Below are positions 25,586 to 34,630 of a DNA stretch of 64,000 nucleotides, one piece after another (position 1 is the first letter of the stretch; the number at the start of each line of letters is the position of its first letter). Below the pieces are notes generated by a model that saw only the letters and a list, made by a program, of their open reading frames with translations, did not search any database and had not been told where the DNA came from. The stretch is from Flexistipes sinusarabici DSM 4947. GTDB taxonomy: Bacteria > Chrysiogenota > Deferribacteres > Deferribacterales > Flexistipitaceae. A program made the translations under genes and the position numbers. The DNA lies in contig NC_015672.1 of assembly GCF_000218625.1 (NCBI RefSeq), positions 1,583,451-1,647,450 on the forward strand, given 5' to 3'.

Positions 25586-26773
25586 TTAATGTTCCTTTGT
25601 ATCCAAGAGGAGGAAACGTTCTGCAAGAAAATATAAAACCAGAAATACCCCCCATCCGAGAGCAAATATCATCCATTCAACAGCTGAGGGAGAATATTGA
25701 GCTAATCCATTTACTGTATGAACACCTGAACCGGGCAATCCTTCCCTCATTGGAGGAAGCTGACTGGCAACAATAAAATCATACCGGGTAAAGAATAAGC
25801 CGACCATAAAAATTATACCGGCGATGCCTAATGCCTTCATATTGGACGCCTTTGAAAACACTATTATTGCAAGCGGTAAAACTACGGCGAGAAGCAATTC
25901 CCCAACCCAAAAATTCATACTTAACGGACCGGTGAGCAGCGCTTTTGCTGCAAGATAACTATCCCCGGGCTGAGTATACAGAGATGAAAGTATTTTCCAC
26001 AGATATAAAAATATCATTACTCCGATTCCGGCTCCCATAAGTTTGCCAAGAGCTTTCATACTGCTGTGAAGACTCTCGGGAACTTTAAATTTGTAAATTA
26101 TATTATGAATTGCCAGTAAAAGAGCAGCACCGGCTGTTATACCTGAAATTACCAGAAATATTGAAAAATATACTCCATGATAGAATGGTCTTGCATTTAA
26201 AGAACCGAAAACATACCCAAGGTTACTGGTTGCAAGAACCCCAACAAGAAGTGCAAAAAATCCGACAATTTTAGCCGTATTATGATCCGACTCTTTCTTA
26301 TTAGGTTTAAATATTATATACAACTCCACTGCAAGTATAACAAGTTCAATCCCGTAAAATACACCCATCCAAACAATCGGAGCGCTCAAATTTGGAGAAA
26401 GGATGAGATATATCATTAGTCTTATGGGGTGGCCTATTTCCATTCCTATCTGTGTAAAACCAGCTAATAAAATCACAAAGGCCATTACTACAATACGCTT
26501 GCTCATTTTTGAGTATTTCTCGAAGCCAAAAGCATGTCCCAGTCCGCCTATAAAAGCCAGACCTGTTGATGTAATTACAAAATATGCATATGTGGCTATC
26601 AATAATCCCCAAGGTACTTCTCTGTTTACAGCATACACAGCTTCATGACCCTGCAAAAATACCTGCAATGAAGCATATCCCCCGATACCAAGCAAGATCA
26701 ACCCTAAAACAATCAACGAAGTGGTTAAGGTCTTACCTGCTACATTTGATACTTTTTCTGTGTGAGTGGTCAT
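25586..26773 (-). CDS. psrC: Psr-like NrfD-type membrane subunit, copy 2
   Basis: 395 residues, about ten membrane helices, same fold as copy 1: REVPWGLLIATYAYFVITSTGLAFIGGLGHAFG, MEIGHPIRLMIY and FFTRYDFIVASQLPPMREG match the first copy segment by segment. Extra N-terminal hydrophilic residues are MTTHTEKVSN. It should be the menaquinol-oxidising anchor of the second complex. It lies 15 bases after psrB2. Confidence 0.92.
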   Translation of the reverse strand: MTTHTEKVSNVAGKTLTTSLIVLGLILLGIGGYASLQVFLQGHEAVYAVNREVPWGLLIATYAYFVITSTGLAFIGGLGHAFGFEKYSKMSKRIVVMAFVILLAGFTQIGMEIGHPIRLMIYLILSPNLSAPIVWMGVFYGIELVILAVELYIIFKPNKKESDHNTAKIVGFFALLVGVLATSNLGYVFGSLNARPFYHGVYFSIFLVISGITAGAALLLAIHNIIYKFKVPESLHSSMKALGKLMGAGIGVMIFLYLWKILSSLYTQPGDSYLAAKALLTGPLSMNFWVGELLLAVVLPLAIIVFSKASNMKALGIAGIIFMVGLFFTRYDFIVASQLPPMREGLPGSGVHTVNGLAQYSPSAVEWMIFALGWGVFLVLYFLAERFLLLDTKEH

Positions 26774-26788
26774 GGCAAACCTCCTTTA

Positions 26789-27340
26789 TTAATCTACATA
26801 GAACAAACGAGGCCTTGTATTAACACTAGGCTTCAGTCTGTAATATGAATTCTTAGCCAAAAGCTTACTTGCTTTACTTTTCGGATCATTTATGTCACCA
26901 AACACTCTGACCTTTGTCGGACACGTTTCTACACAGGCCGGATCCCTGTCAGGAAGTCTGTGGTAACACATGGTGCATTTCTCCACTACTTCCAGATGCT
27001 CATCAACAAACCTGGCATCATAAGGGCAAGCGGTCATGCACGCTTTGCACAAAACACATTTATCATAATCAACCAGCACAACACCTTCTTCTGTTTTATA
27101 AGTGGCATTGGTGGGGCATACACTTGCACAGGGGGTGTTTTCACAATGCTGGCACTGGGAAGGCTGGAAAGTTTGAGTTAAATCAGGAAAATTCCCATGC
27201 ACCCTGTTTTCTGTTACCCATATTCTATAAGTTTCCTGACCCACAGGAACATTATTTTCAAACTTACAGGCTACAGTGCAAGCTTTGCAGTTTAAGCACT
27301 TACTTGCATCCAATACTATTGCATATTTTTTTTTCGCCAT
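26789..27340 (-). CDS. psrB: Psr-like electron-transfer iron-sulfur subunit, copy 2
   Basis: 183 residues with all sixteen cluster Cys: 15/18/21/25, 63/66/71/75, 95/98/101/105 and 122/125/136/140. Very similar to copy 1 over the cluster domain but without its N-terminal extension; the protein begins MAKKKYAIVLDASKC. It starts 11 bases after psrA2 in the same operon. Confidence 0.93.
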   Translation of the reverse strand: MAKKKYAIVLDASKCLNCKACTVACKFENNVPVGQETYRIWVTENRVHGNFPDLTQTFQPSQCQHCENTPCASVCPTNATYKTEEGVVLVDYDKCVLCKACMTACPYDARFVDEHLEVVEKCTMCYHRLPDRDPACVETCPTKVRVFGDINDPKSKASKLLAKNSYYRLKPSVNTRPRLFYVD

Positions 27341-27351
27341 TTGTGCACCTC

Positions 27352-29682
27352 TTAAGCTTTTCTTATTTCAACAAACGTTTCATGCATAGCCGCATTACCT
27401 GAAATTGAGTCAACATAATCTTCCAGGATAGCGGCCTGTGAAGCACCGGTTTTGTAAACTAAAGACAATCCTTTAGACAGACGCCCGAAGCCGTGTGTAT
27501 AAAAGATACAATCCGGTCTGATTTTCCTGGTGACTTTTGCCTTAATTTTTTGTTCTCCTACAGGACTTTTGACATAAACGTAGTCACCATCCATAATTCC
27601 TAACTCAAGTGCTCTTTTATCGTTTATCCATACAGCATTTTCAGGCTCAATTTCGTGCAAATATTCGTTATTTTGTGTCCCGGAATGGGTGTTCCATGCG
27701 TGTCTGCCTAAAATCATTCTGAATTCGTTGGGTTTGGGCTGAGGAGGTGATGCATAAACGGGGAGTGGGTTTAATCCGTCATTTTCGTATCGAACATTGT
27801 AAATTTCTATCTTTCCCGTCTTTGTTTTATATCTGAAATCTTTCTTTTTTATTTTTCCATATTTTGCTTTATCATCAAGATAAAATACCCCTTCTTTAAG
27901 CATCATTTCATAAGCTCCGGGGTATTTGGAAAGTTGATGTTCTATAAATTTCTCTGTAGGCTGATTTAGTATAGGCTCAACAACAGTTTCTTTAAAAGTT
28001 TTAACATCTGACTCCCAGCAATCGTCCCATAATGAAGGGATTTTAAGCATTTCATTGACAATTCCGGCAGTGATCTCTTTCATGGATTTAGTATCAAATA
28101 TAGGCTCAATAACAGGTTGTCTTGCTACAACAATAGGCCATATCCCCGAAAGAGAATGGCAGGGATCCCATCTTTCCAGGTATGTGGATTCAGGAAGAAC
28201 AAGATCAGAATACCATGCAGTATCCGACATCTGGATATCTATTGTGCAGATAAACTCCATTTGCTGCATCATTTCTAATGTTTTTTCTCTGTTGGGAACT
28301 GCTTCAACCGGGTTCTGTTTAAAGACAAACATACCTTTTACAGGATACGGGTCAGATTTAAGTATTGAATCTCTGAAAACAATCCAGCTGCCGTCTTTCT
28401 CACTTAAATATGCACAGCTGTCTTGAGGGAGGCCTTCTTTGGCCCTCTCATCATTTGGTATTAAATTTTTGATAGATGATTTTCTGCTGACATCTATGCG
28501 CGGCTTAACCATTTCATAAAAGGGATATAAAGCGCCATCATGCTTATTAAGAGGTATTGATGATTTTGGAACGATACCCCCCGGCTCATCCCAACTACCT
28601 GTAATTGCTGTCAAAATGGCACATGCACGTCTGAAGTATACATCATTCACATACCAAGATGTTCTTCTGCCCGGATAAACAACACTTCTGGGGGCATATT
28701 TGGCATATTCACGAGCTATCCATCTAATCTCATCAGCCTGGATTTCACACTCTTTTTCAGCCCATTCCGGTGTATACTGTTTTACAAGTTTTACAAGGTC
28801 TTCAAAACCGTATGTGTATTTATTGACGAAATTTTCATCATACAGATTTTCATTTACAATAACATGAATTAGAGCCAATACAAAAGCAAGGTCAGTCCCG
28901 GGCTTAATAGCATACCACTTGTCTGATTTTGCGGCTGTGGATGTAAAACGGGGATCCACATAAACGAGCGTTTGCTTTTTGGGCATGGATTTTTGAAAAT
29001 CAATTGTGTCCGGTGTTACAAAAGATTCGGCTCTGTTAGCTCCGAGCATCAAAACAAAATCAGCTTCCGTTAAGTCAGCATCGGGATATGTGCCAAAAAC
29101 AGATGACCATCCCTGAATAACCGATGCCAAACACAAAGTGGGATGTCTTACTGTATTAGTGGACCCGTAAGAAGTTGATAGCATATTGAAAAACTCTTCC
29201 TGAAAACCTTCGGTTGAAACAAAGGCTACAGAAGATCTGTTTTGATATTTTTGTTTTAATTCTGCCAGCTTTTCAGCAGCCAGCTTATAAGCCTCTTTCC
29301 AGCTTATTTCTTTCCATTTTCCTTCACCGCGTTTACCAACACGCAAAAGCGGTTTTTTTAATCTGTCAGGATTATAAGGCTCAGCAGCCCCGGCATTTCC
29401 TCTTGCACAAAGCATGGAGCGGGATTTGAAAAACTTGTGATTTGGGTTTAGTTTTTCAATTCTGCCATCCGCCACATGTGCAACAAGACCGCATTTGTTA
29501 ACACACATTCCGCATGCAGACGGTATAAACTTTTCTTTGCCCTTTGAAGAGTTGAGGGTTGAATGTTCACTTGCGGTCGCTTTTACAGTGTTAAACAACC
29601 CTCCCGCTGCAATAGAAGATGCAGCAGCACCTGATACCTGAAGAAACTTTCTCCTGGATAAACCTAACTGCCCTTTTCCCAT
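27352..29682 (-). CDS. psrA: Polysulfide/thiosulfate reductase-like molybdopterin catalytic subunit, copy 2
   Basis: 776 residues. The Tat motif SRRKFLQ (Arg10-Arg11) is a perfect consensus; the [4Fe-4S] ligands are Cys57/60/64/92 and the presumed molybdenum ligand is Cys184. Closely paralogous to copy 1 throughout (for example the PNHKFFKSRSMLCARGN block) yet clearly diverged, so not a recent duplication. Substrate may differ from copy 1. GGAGG lies 7 bases before the ATG. It leads an operon psrA2-psrB2-psrC2-DUF134-DUF5320-NifX-like that converges on operon 1. Confidence 0.88.
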   Translation of the reverse strand: MGKGQLGLSRRKFLQVSGAAASSIAAGGLFNTVKATASEHSTLNSSKGKEKFIPSACGMCVNKCGLVAHVADGRIEKLNPNHKFFKSRSMLCARGNAGAAEPYNPDRLKKPLLRVGKRGEGKWKEISWKEAYKLAAEKLAELKQKYQNRSSVAFVSTEGFQEEFFNMLSTSYGSTNTVRHPTLCLASVIQGWSSVFGTYPDADLTEADFVLMLGANRAESFVTPDTIDFQKSMPKKQTLVYVDPRFTSTAAKSDKWYAIKPGTDLAFVLALIHVIVNENLYDENFVNKYTYGFEDLVKLVKQYTPEWAEKECEIQADEIRWIAREYAKYAPRSVVYPGRRTSWYVNDVYFRRACAILTAITGSWDEPGGIVPKSSIPLNKHDGALYPFYEMVKPRIDVSRKSSIKNLIPNDERAKEGLPQDSCAYLSEKDGSWIVFRDSILKSDPYPVKGMFVFKQNPVEAVPNREKTLEMMQQMEFICTIDIQMSDTAWYSDLVLPESTYLERWDPCHSLSGIWPIVVARQPVIEPIFDTKSMKEITAGIVNEMLKIPSLWDDCWESDVKTFKETVVEPILNQPTEKFIEHQLSKYPGAYEMMLKEGVFYLDDKAKYGKIKKKDFRYKTKTGKIEIYNVRYENDGLNPLPVYASPPQPKPNEFRMILGRHAWNTHSGTQNNEYLHEIEPENAVWINDKRALELGIMDGDYVYVKSPVGEQKIKAKVTRKIRPDCIFYTHGFGRLSKGLSLVYKTGASQAAILEDYVDSISGNAAMHETFVEIRKA

Positions 29683-29712
29683 TTTTTAGCCTCCAACTAT
29701 TTTTGCAATTTA

Positions 29713-29724
29713 TAGCACATGCCA
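29713..29724 (-). promoter_or_regulatory. TGGCA dyad upstream of psrA2
   Basis: Minus strand TGGCATGTGCTA, followed by TAAAT, shared with the psrA1 upstream site. It lies only about 31 bases before the psrA2 ATG, so unlike the psrA1 site it probably covers the transcription start or leader. Confidence 0.4.
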
Positions 29725-30031
29725 TAAACAACTCTTTTTCCAATTATTGGTCATCTCAATACTCAAAGCTTCAAAAACAAGCTCGGCATGTAAAAACTTC
29801 AACACATAACAACAAACAACTGCTTAATATTGTCATATGCTCTTTATTGTGTATACAATATACAACTATAGATATATATGCAATAAAAAATTTACAAAAA
29901 AATTCTTTTTTTATTAGGACTATATAGGTCTTATTTACTTTATGGTGTTAAATCAATTAGTTACAATTCCTACATAATCAGTAAGGTTTATAAAAAAAAT
30001 TTATACACTCAGCTTTTCAAAATCTTACCAC

Positions 30032-30048
30032 ATGTTCATTATGAACAT
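30032..30048. promoter_or_regulatory. Palindrome ATGTTCAT-T-ATGAACAT
   Basis: Perfect 8-base arms around one central base. Fits a dimeric regulator site; no flanking promoter could be assigned. Confidence 0.35.
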
Positions 30049-30318
30049 ATGACCATTATTGCGATTTTGCTTTATTAACCAAAGTTCAGATTAATACACC
30101 TGTTTTAGTTATGCAGAATGCATTTTTTCTTCGAAATATACCAACGCTTTGAATCACCATATAATTTAAAATATTTAGAATTGGTAAATCGAGACTTTTG
30201 AATCATCCTAATATTTTTAAATTTCATTAATTTTGCAGCTAAATTTGTTAACTACCACTTTTTTAAACAACATTATCAGCAAAAACAAAGGTATTTGTTT
30301 GTTTAAATTGCCTCAAAT

Positions 30319-30343
30319 TGTCCAAAATAGGTAATTTTGGACA
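30319..30343. terminator. Perfect 10-bp hairpin after the transposase gene
   Basis: TGTCCAAAAT / ATTTTGGACA with a 5-base loop, 21 bases beyond the transposase stop on the minus strand. No T-run follows; it could terminate transposase mRNA or be part of the element's end. Confidence 0.45.
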
Positions 30344-30364
30344 CACCTGTATGGTTAAATCTTG

Positions 30365-31414
30365 TCAAATCATTCTTAAAGCACCCTTTCTCAGATTATA
30401 TGCCATACAATGTATAGACAATTCCAGCCTAACCTTATCAATACCTATAAATCGGCTACGAGTATAACCAAAATGAAGCTTAATCAATCCAATTGCCTGC
30501 TCAACGACATAACGAACCTTGCTTACTGCCTTGTTATGAAATTTCTGAAATCCTGTAAGTGGCTTATTCCGCGCTGCCTTATACATTATCATATCTGCAT
30601 AGGTTCCTGATATGTCTTTGCGGTTAGATTCACTGCTGTAGCCTTTATCTGCATATATTGCCGTTCCCTTAGGCAAATTAAGCTTTTGTAATAAAGGTGC
30701 CAAATTCCGCACCTCACTCTCTCTGGCACTCTTTACCATTTCTCCCAATATATAACCGTCCGAATTTACACAGAAAAATTGTTTGTAGCCATAATACGCT
30801 CTATTACCCTTCTTTAACCAACTCGCATCAGTGTCCTTCGAATAACTTATGTTGCTTTCATTATTCCCTCCGGAACCACCACAGGAACTATCATTGTCAT
30901 CATCTCCTTCATGCCGATCTTCTGCAATATCATTTACTACTTTACGGGGACGGCACGAGGACTCTACCAATGTCGCATCTATTATCGCTTCCTTCCTGCT
31001 TTTCACTATTAAATTTAATTCCGATAACTGCCTGTTTATCTCTGAAAATAACTCGTCAAATATCTCCAATTCAAGTAATCTGCTCCGAAACCTGCTGATG
31101 GTACTGTGATCCGGAACTTCTCCGGATACACTTACTCCTACAAATCTTATTACTGACAACCGATCCTTTAAGGCAAATTCAGCCTGAGGGTCACTCAGCT
31201 TTTCCCACGACTGTACTAAAAGTATTTTAAACAAAAGTAACGGGGAATAAGCTCTGCTGCCAGATGTGTTCTTAGTCCATCTGTATTTCTTATCAAGGAT
31301 TGATTTTACTTTCTTCCAGTCTATAAGTGAATTTATCTTATCAAGATAAGTCGAATCATTAGCTTTAAAGTCTAACATTGAATCTAATACTGTGGGTTCT
31401 ATGTACTTTTCCAT
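30365..31414 (-). mobile_element. IS5-family transposase (insertion sequence, ends not resolved)
   Basis: Intact 349-residue DDE transposase. N-terminal IS5-type segment LLFKILLVQSWEKLSDPQAEFALKDRLSVIRFVG (about 60-93) and PDHSTISRFR at 101-110. Catalytic residues: Asp146 in IDATLVES, Asp256 in YADKGYSS, Glu305 in VRYVVEQAIGLIK. A low-complexity Asp/Ser/Gly insert (about 168-190) sits before the second Asp. The ATG at 31414 has AAGGAG 5 bases upstream; the longer frame to 31495 is not needed. No frame break, so it may be active. It lies between the sulfur island and the smc-ftsY operon. Confidence 0.9.
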
Positions 31415-31572
31415 AACAACTCCTTTTGTCTTTAATAAATAATACATATTATCACATAATATCATAATAGTAAAGATAAAATATATTAACTTCAAATGTT
31501 TTCATTTTTTCTTGTGCAAAGGTTTCTTAATATAATAGTAAGTTATGTTGAAAGAGAAAACTTTCAATGATT

Positions 31573-32601
31573 TTACAGAGATTTGCGATAAAAGGGAAAA
31601 TTACTTTCAAATTTTTCCCTTTCACCGGGATCAAATCCAAGCAGCTGTTTCCAAACAGTTTCATGTTCCATGCAAAAATAAAGAAAAACGTTCGGCCAAT
31701 ACTCTCTTATCCTGTCTACCACATATCTCAGCATATAATATCTCAGAGATTTAAAATACCGCATTTTCCCATCCAGGCTCCTTACATAATCACTTTTCAG
31801 CAGAAGTGAGCTCTCGAACTTTTCCCTCACAGTGTCCAACAAACCGGGAATAAACCTGAATGTTGAAATACTTATATACTCAACAGACTCTTCAGGAATC
31901 TTCTCAAAAAGTTTTTTGACTACATCAGAATATCCTTCTTCAAATTCATTATAATAAATGAGCGGGTCAAAATGAAAACCCACCTTATATCCGTATTCAG
32001 CGCACTTTGCAGCCGCATCTATACGCTCATCCAAATCTGCAGTATAGTGCTCTTCGGCAGCTATAATTTCCTGCGGATTCAAACTCCATGAGACGAGTAT
32101 ATGTTTCGGATTATGATTAAACAGCCTTCCCACATTCACAGATTTTGTTTTAAATTCAAACTGAATGTTTTCAAGCTTGTTGATAACAGGTATAAAAAAA
32201 TCCGAAAGTTTTAAAATATGATCATACGCCAGACTGTCGGAAAGTTCGCCGGTGCCCAGTCTGAAAACACCTTTCTTTGAAAGACTGATAATTTCTTCTT
32301 CCACTCTATCCAGGTTTGAGTAAACTTTGATAAAACTATGATTAAGATACTCCTGCAGAATACAGTATGTGCAGTCAAAAGGACAGCCCTCGACCAAATC
32401 CACAACATAATAATTGCAGCACCTGTAATTTCTTGTAGCAGGGCACCTGTGGACAAAAGTGTTATAACCGGACGTTATGTAAATATTATTCTTGGAATCC
32501 TCGACTTCCTCCATGCTGTTTACAAAAGTAAACTTTCTCCCCTCTCTTTCAAAGATATTTACAAATGGGCTGGAAAATCCACTTTTATCAATGTAAATCA
32601 T
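31573..32601 (-). CDS. Radical SAM protein, spore photoproduct lyase-like family
   Basis: 342 residues. The radical SAM Cys73, Cys77 and Cys80 lie in VEGCPFDCTYCILQEYL (CX3CX2C). An earlier CPATRNYRCC stretch with three Cys (53, 61, 62) could be a second metal site. The order of strands (FRLGTGELSDSL, ILVSWSLNP, GYKVGFHFDPLIYY) matches spore photoproduct lyase-like proteins; these also occur in non-spore-formers, where the function is unsettled (DNA repair or other). Last gene of the smc-ftsY-unknown operon, overlapping the unknown gene by 14 bases. Confidence 0.82.
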   Translation of the reverse strand: MIYIDKSGFSSPFVNIFEREGRKFTFVNSMEEVEDSKNNIYITSGYNTFVHRCPATRNYRCCNYYVVDLVEGCPFDCTYCILQEYLNHSFIKVYSNLDRVEEEIISLSKKGVFRLGTGELSDSLAYDHILKLSDFFIPVINKLENIQFEFKTKSVNVGRLFNHNPKHILVSWSLNPQEIIAAEEHYTADLDERIDAAAKCAEYGYKVGFHFDPLIYYNEFEEGYSDVVKKLFEKIPEESVEYISISTFRFIPGLLDTVREKFESSLLLKSDYVRSLDGKMRYFKSLRYYMLRYVVDRIREYWPNVFLYFCMEHETVWKQLLGFDPGEREKFESNFPFYRKSL

Positions 32602-33430
32602 ATTTTTCCATTACCCTGTAAATATCTTTTACAACGTTTTTTCTTTCAAACATTTTGCTCAAGATTTTTTCAAAATCTTCCGATGAGTTTATTTTAAAGC
32701 ACAGATCAAGAGTATCAGTTTCAAAATTATCTGAATTTTTAATTTCCACCGGTTTCATTTTTCCGGCAAGCTCTTTCAGCTCACCAAGGAAATTTTCCTG
32801 GACCATGTTTTTAGACAAAAACACCCTCTGCAGTTTATCTTTATCATAAATTGTGAGATTCTGAGGTATTTCCTCTTTCATATCAAACAATTTTGCAATC
32901 ATTTTTTTAAAATCGGAAACCGACGGATTTTCCTTCAAAATATAAGATTCTACGATGCTTATCACATTATCCGGTAACCTGATTAAAAGATTCAACGTTT
33001 TAAAAGAAAGGTTTTTAAGAGCAAGATATTTCTTAATAGCTTCAGACAAATTTCTTAACACTCTCAGCGTTGTGATCTTTCTGTCACCTGTAATCCCATA
33101 TTTTTCAAACAGGACAAAATCCGAAATATCATAGCCAAAATTTTCTGCTAAAAATAGAATGTTGGAAAGTTCAATAATATTAAGGTTCCCCGAGCCGTAA
33201 AAATCAGTACTGAAAATCAATGCATCGGGAAAATCACAGTTTTCCAGCAGAAAATATTCATCAGCACAGCGGCTGAAATAATTCAGCTGATAATAAATGC
33301 CGTCTTTTTCCCAAAGAGCAGGCGGATACGTTATATTTTCAACATCTCTTTCTTCATTTTCACCCGGAAAAATCCAGTTAAATGTAAGACGCTGGATATT
33401 TGGTATCTTATCAGCTGTAATCAGTTTCAT
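32588..33430 (-). CDS. Unrecognised protein, weakly ParB-like, between ftsY and the radical SAM gene
   Basis: About 280 residues. No family recognised with confidence. The start ITADKIPNIQRLTFNWI and the middle (ELSNILFLAENFGYD..., ITTLRVLRNLSEAIKKYLALKNLSFKTLNLLIRLPDNV) resemble the order of a ParB N-terminal segment and the ParB/KorB helix-turn-helix, but key Arg motifs are missing; this is only a hint. The start is unclear: ATG 33430 overlaps the ftsY stop by 20 bases, ATG 33469 by 59; no ribosome site is visible for either. It overlaps the downstream radical SAM gene, so the two probably act together. Confidence 0.6.
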   Translation of the reverse strand: MKLITADKIPNIQRLTFNWIFPGENEERDVENITYPPALWEKDGIYYQLNYFSRCADEYFLLENCDFPDALIFSTDFYGSGNLNIIELSNILFLAENFGYDISDFVLFEKYGITGDRKITTLRVLRNLSEAIKKYLALKNLSFKTLNLLIRLPDNVISIVESYILKENPSVSDFKKMIAKLFDMKEEIPQNLTIYDKDKLQRVFLSKNMVQENFLGELKELAGKMKPVEIKNSDNFETDTLDLCFKINSSEDFEKILSKMFERKNVVKDIYRVMEKYDLH

Positions 33431-34607
33431 CAGCGGACTCAAATAAAGCTTCAACAAATTCTCCGGCATCAAAAGGTTTCAAATCATCCATGCTTTCACC
33501 GAAACCTATAAATTTTACCGGAAGCTGCATTTCATCAACAATACCTACGATAACCCCTCCTTTGGCTGTGCCGTCAAGTTTCGTAAGTATCACTCCGGTA
33601 ACACCGATTTCTGTGCCAAAGGTTTTGGCCTGGGCAACGGCATTCTGGCCGCTTGTGGCATCCAAAACCAACAAAACCTCATGTGGTGCATCAGGCATCT
33701 CTTTTTTTACAACTCTGCTGATTTTTTTCAATTCATTCATAAGATTATCTTTAGTGTGTAGTCTTCCTGCCGTATCGGCTATTACCACGTCAATTTTTTT
33801 GGATTTGGCCGAAAGAACCGCATCATATACTACAGCTGCCGAATCACTCCCTGCTTTCTGTTTTACCACAGGAACGCCTGCACGCTCACCCCATATTTCA
33901 AGCTGCTCAATTGCTGCAGCCCTAAATGTATCCCCCGCGGCGAGCATAACGCTCATACCGTTTTCTTTAAACATTTTTGCCAGTTTTGCAATGCTCGTCG
34001 TTTTCCCCGCACCGTTAACTCCGGTTACAAGTATGACATACGGTTTATCATCCGTTTTCACAAGCTCATTATCTATATCCAGTATTTCCGTAAGTTTCTG
34101 TTTTAAGGCATTTTTCAGTTGCTGGGGATTTTTTAAAATTTTTCTGCTCACATCGTTTCTGAGGTCATCTATTATTTTCATCGTAGTGGAAACACCGATA
34201 TCAGAAGTGACAAAAAGCTCCTCCAGCTCATCCAAAAGTTCTTCATCAATTTCTTTCTTGCCGAGAAAAATCGTTTCCATTCCACCGATTATTCTTCCCG
34301 AAGTTTTGGATATCCCCTTTTTCAGCCTTCCGAAAACACCTGATTTTTTTTCCTTATCTTCTTTCCTGCCGCTTTTGTCGTCCTTCTCATCTCCAGCAGA
34401 TTCCTTTATTTGACCTTCCTTTTCACTTCCGCTTCCGCTCTCACTCACACTCTCACTGTCACTGTCACTTTCACTGTCACTCACACCCTCACTTTCACCA
34501 GTTTCTTCCTGTTCTTTTTCCTCTATTACTTCTTCGTCATCCTCCCGGATGTTTTCCTTATCTTTTTCTTCACGCTTTTTTCTTTTGAAAACATCAAAAA
34601 AGCCCAT
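33411..34607 (-). CDS. ftsY: Signal recognition particle receptor FtsY
   Basis: 398 residues. SRP GTPase docking ribosomes at the membrane. The N-terminal ~90 residues are acidic with a Ser/Asp/Glu/Gly repeat stretch (about 40-65, coded by TCxGAx-type DNA repeats). The NG domain follows: Walker A GVNGAGKT at 196-203, DTFRAAA near 226, DTAGRLHTK near 278 and TKLDGTAKGG near 340. The acidic arm is where bacterial FtsY binds membrane or SecYEG. Located 23 bases after smc. Confidence 0.95.
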   Translation of the reverse strand: MGFFDVFKRKKREEKDKENIREDDEEVIEEKEQEETGESEGVSDSESDSDSESVSESGSGSEKEGQIKESAGDEKDDKSGRKEDKEKKSGVFGRLKKGISKTSGRIIGGMETIFLGKKEIDEELLDELEELFVTSDIGVSTTMKIIDDLRNDVSRKILKNPQQLKNALKQKLTEILDIDNELVKTDDKPYVILVTGVNGAGKTTSIAKLAKMFKENGMSVMLAAGDTFRAAAIEQLEIWGERAGVPVVKQKAGSDSAAVVYDAVLSAKSKKIDVVIADTAGRLHTKDNLMNELKKISRVVKKEMPDAPHEVLLVLDATSGQNAVAQAKTFGTEIGVTGVILTKLDGTAKGGVIVGIVDEMQLPVKFIGFGESMDDLKPFDAGEFVEALFESADETDYS

Positions 34608-34630
34608 ATATCTTCACCTCGTCTTATTTT

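Larger units (their letters stand above)
29725..30364. other. Intergenic region between psrA2 and the IS5-family transposase
   Basis: About 680 AT-rich bases in total. Besides the dyad before psrA2 it holds a 17-base palindrome (30032-30048) and a 10-base-pair hairpin (30319-30343). One end of the insertion sequence must lie here, but I could not find matching inverted repeats, so its edge is unknown. The open frame 29619-29927 runs out of psrA2 antisense sequence and is not a gene. Confidence 0.5.

Noticed and set aside
33490..34413. Long antisense frame over ftsY (307 codons)
   Set aside because: It lies wholly opposite a well-supported GTPase gene and shows only low-complexity Ser/Phe/Leu sequence.
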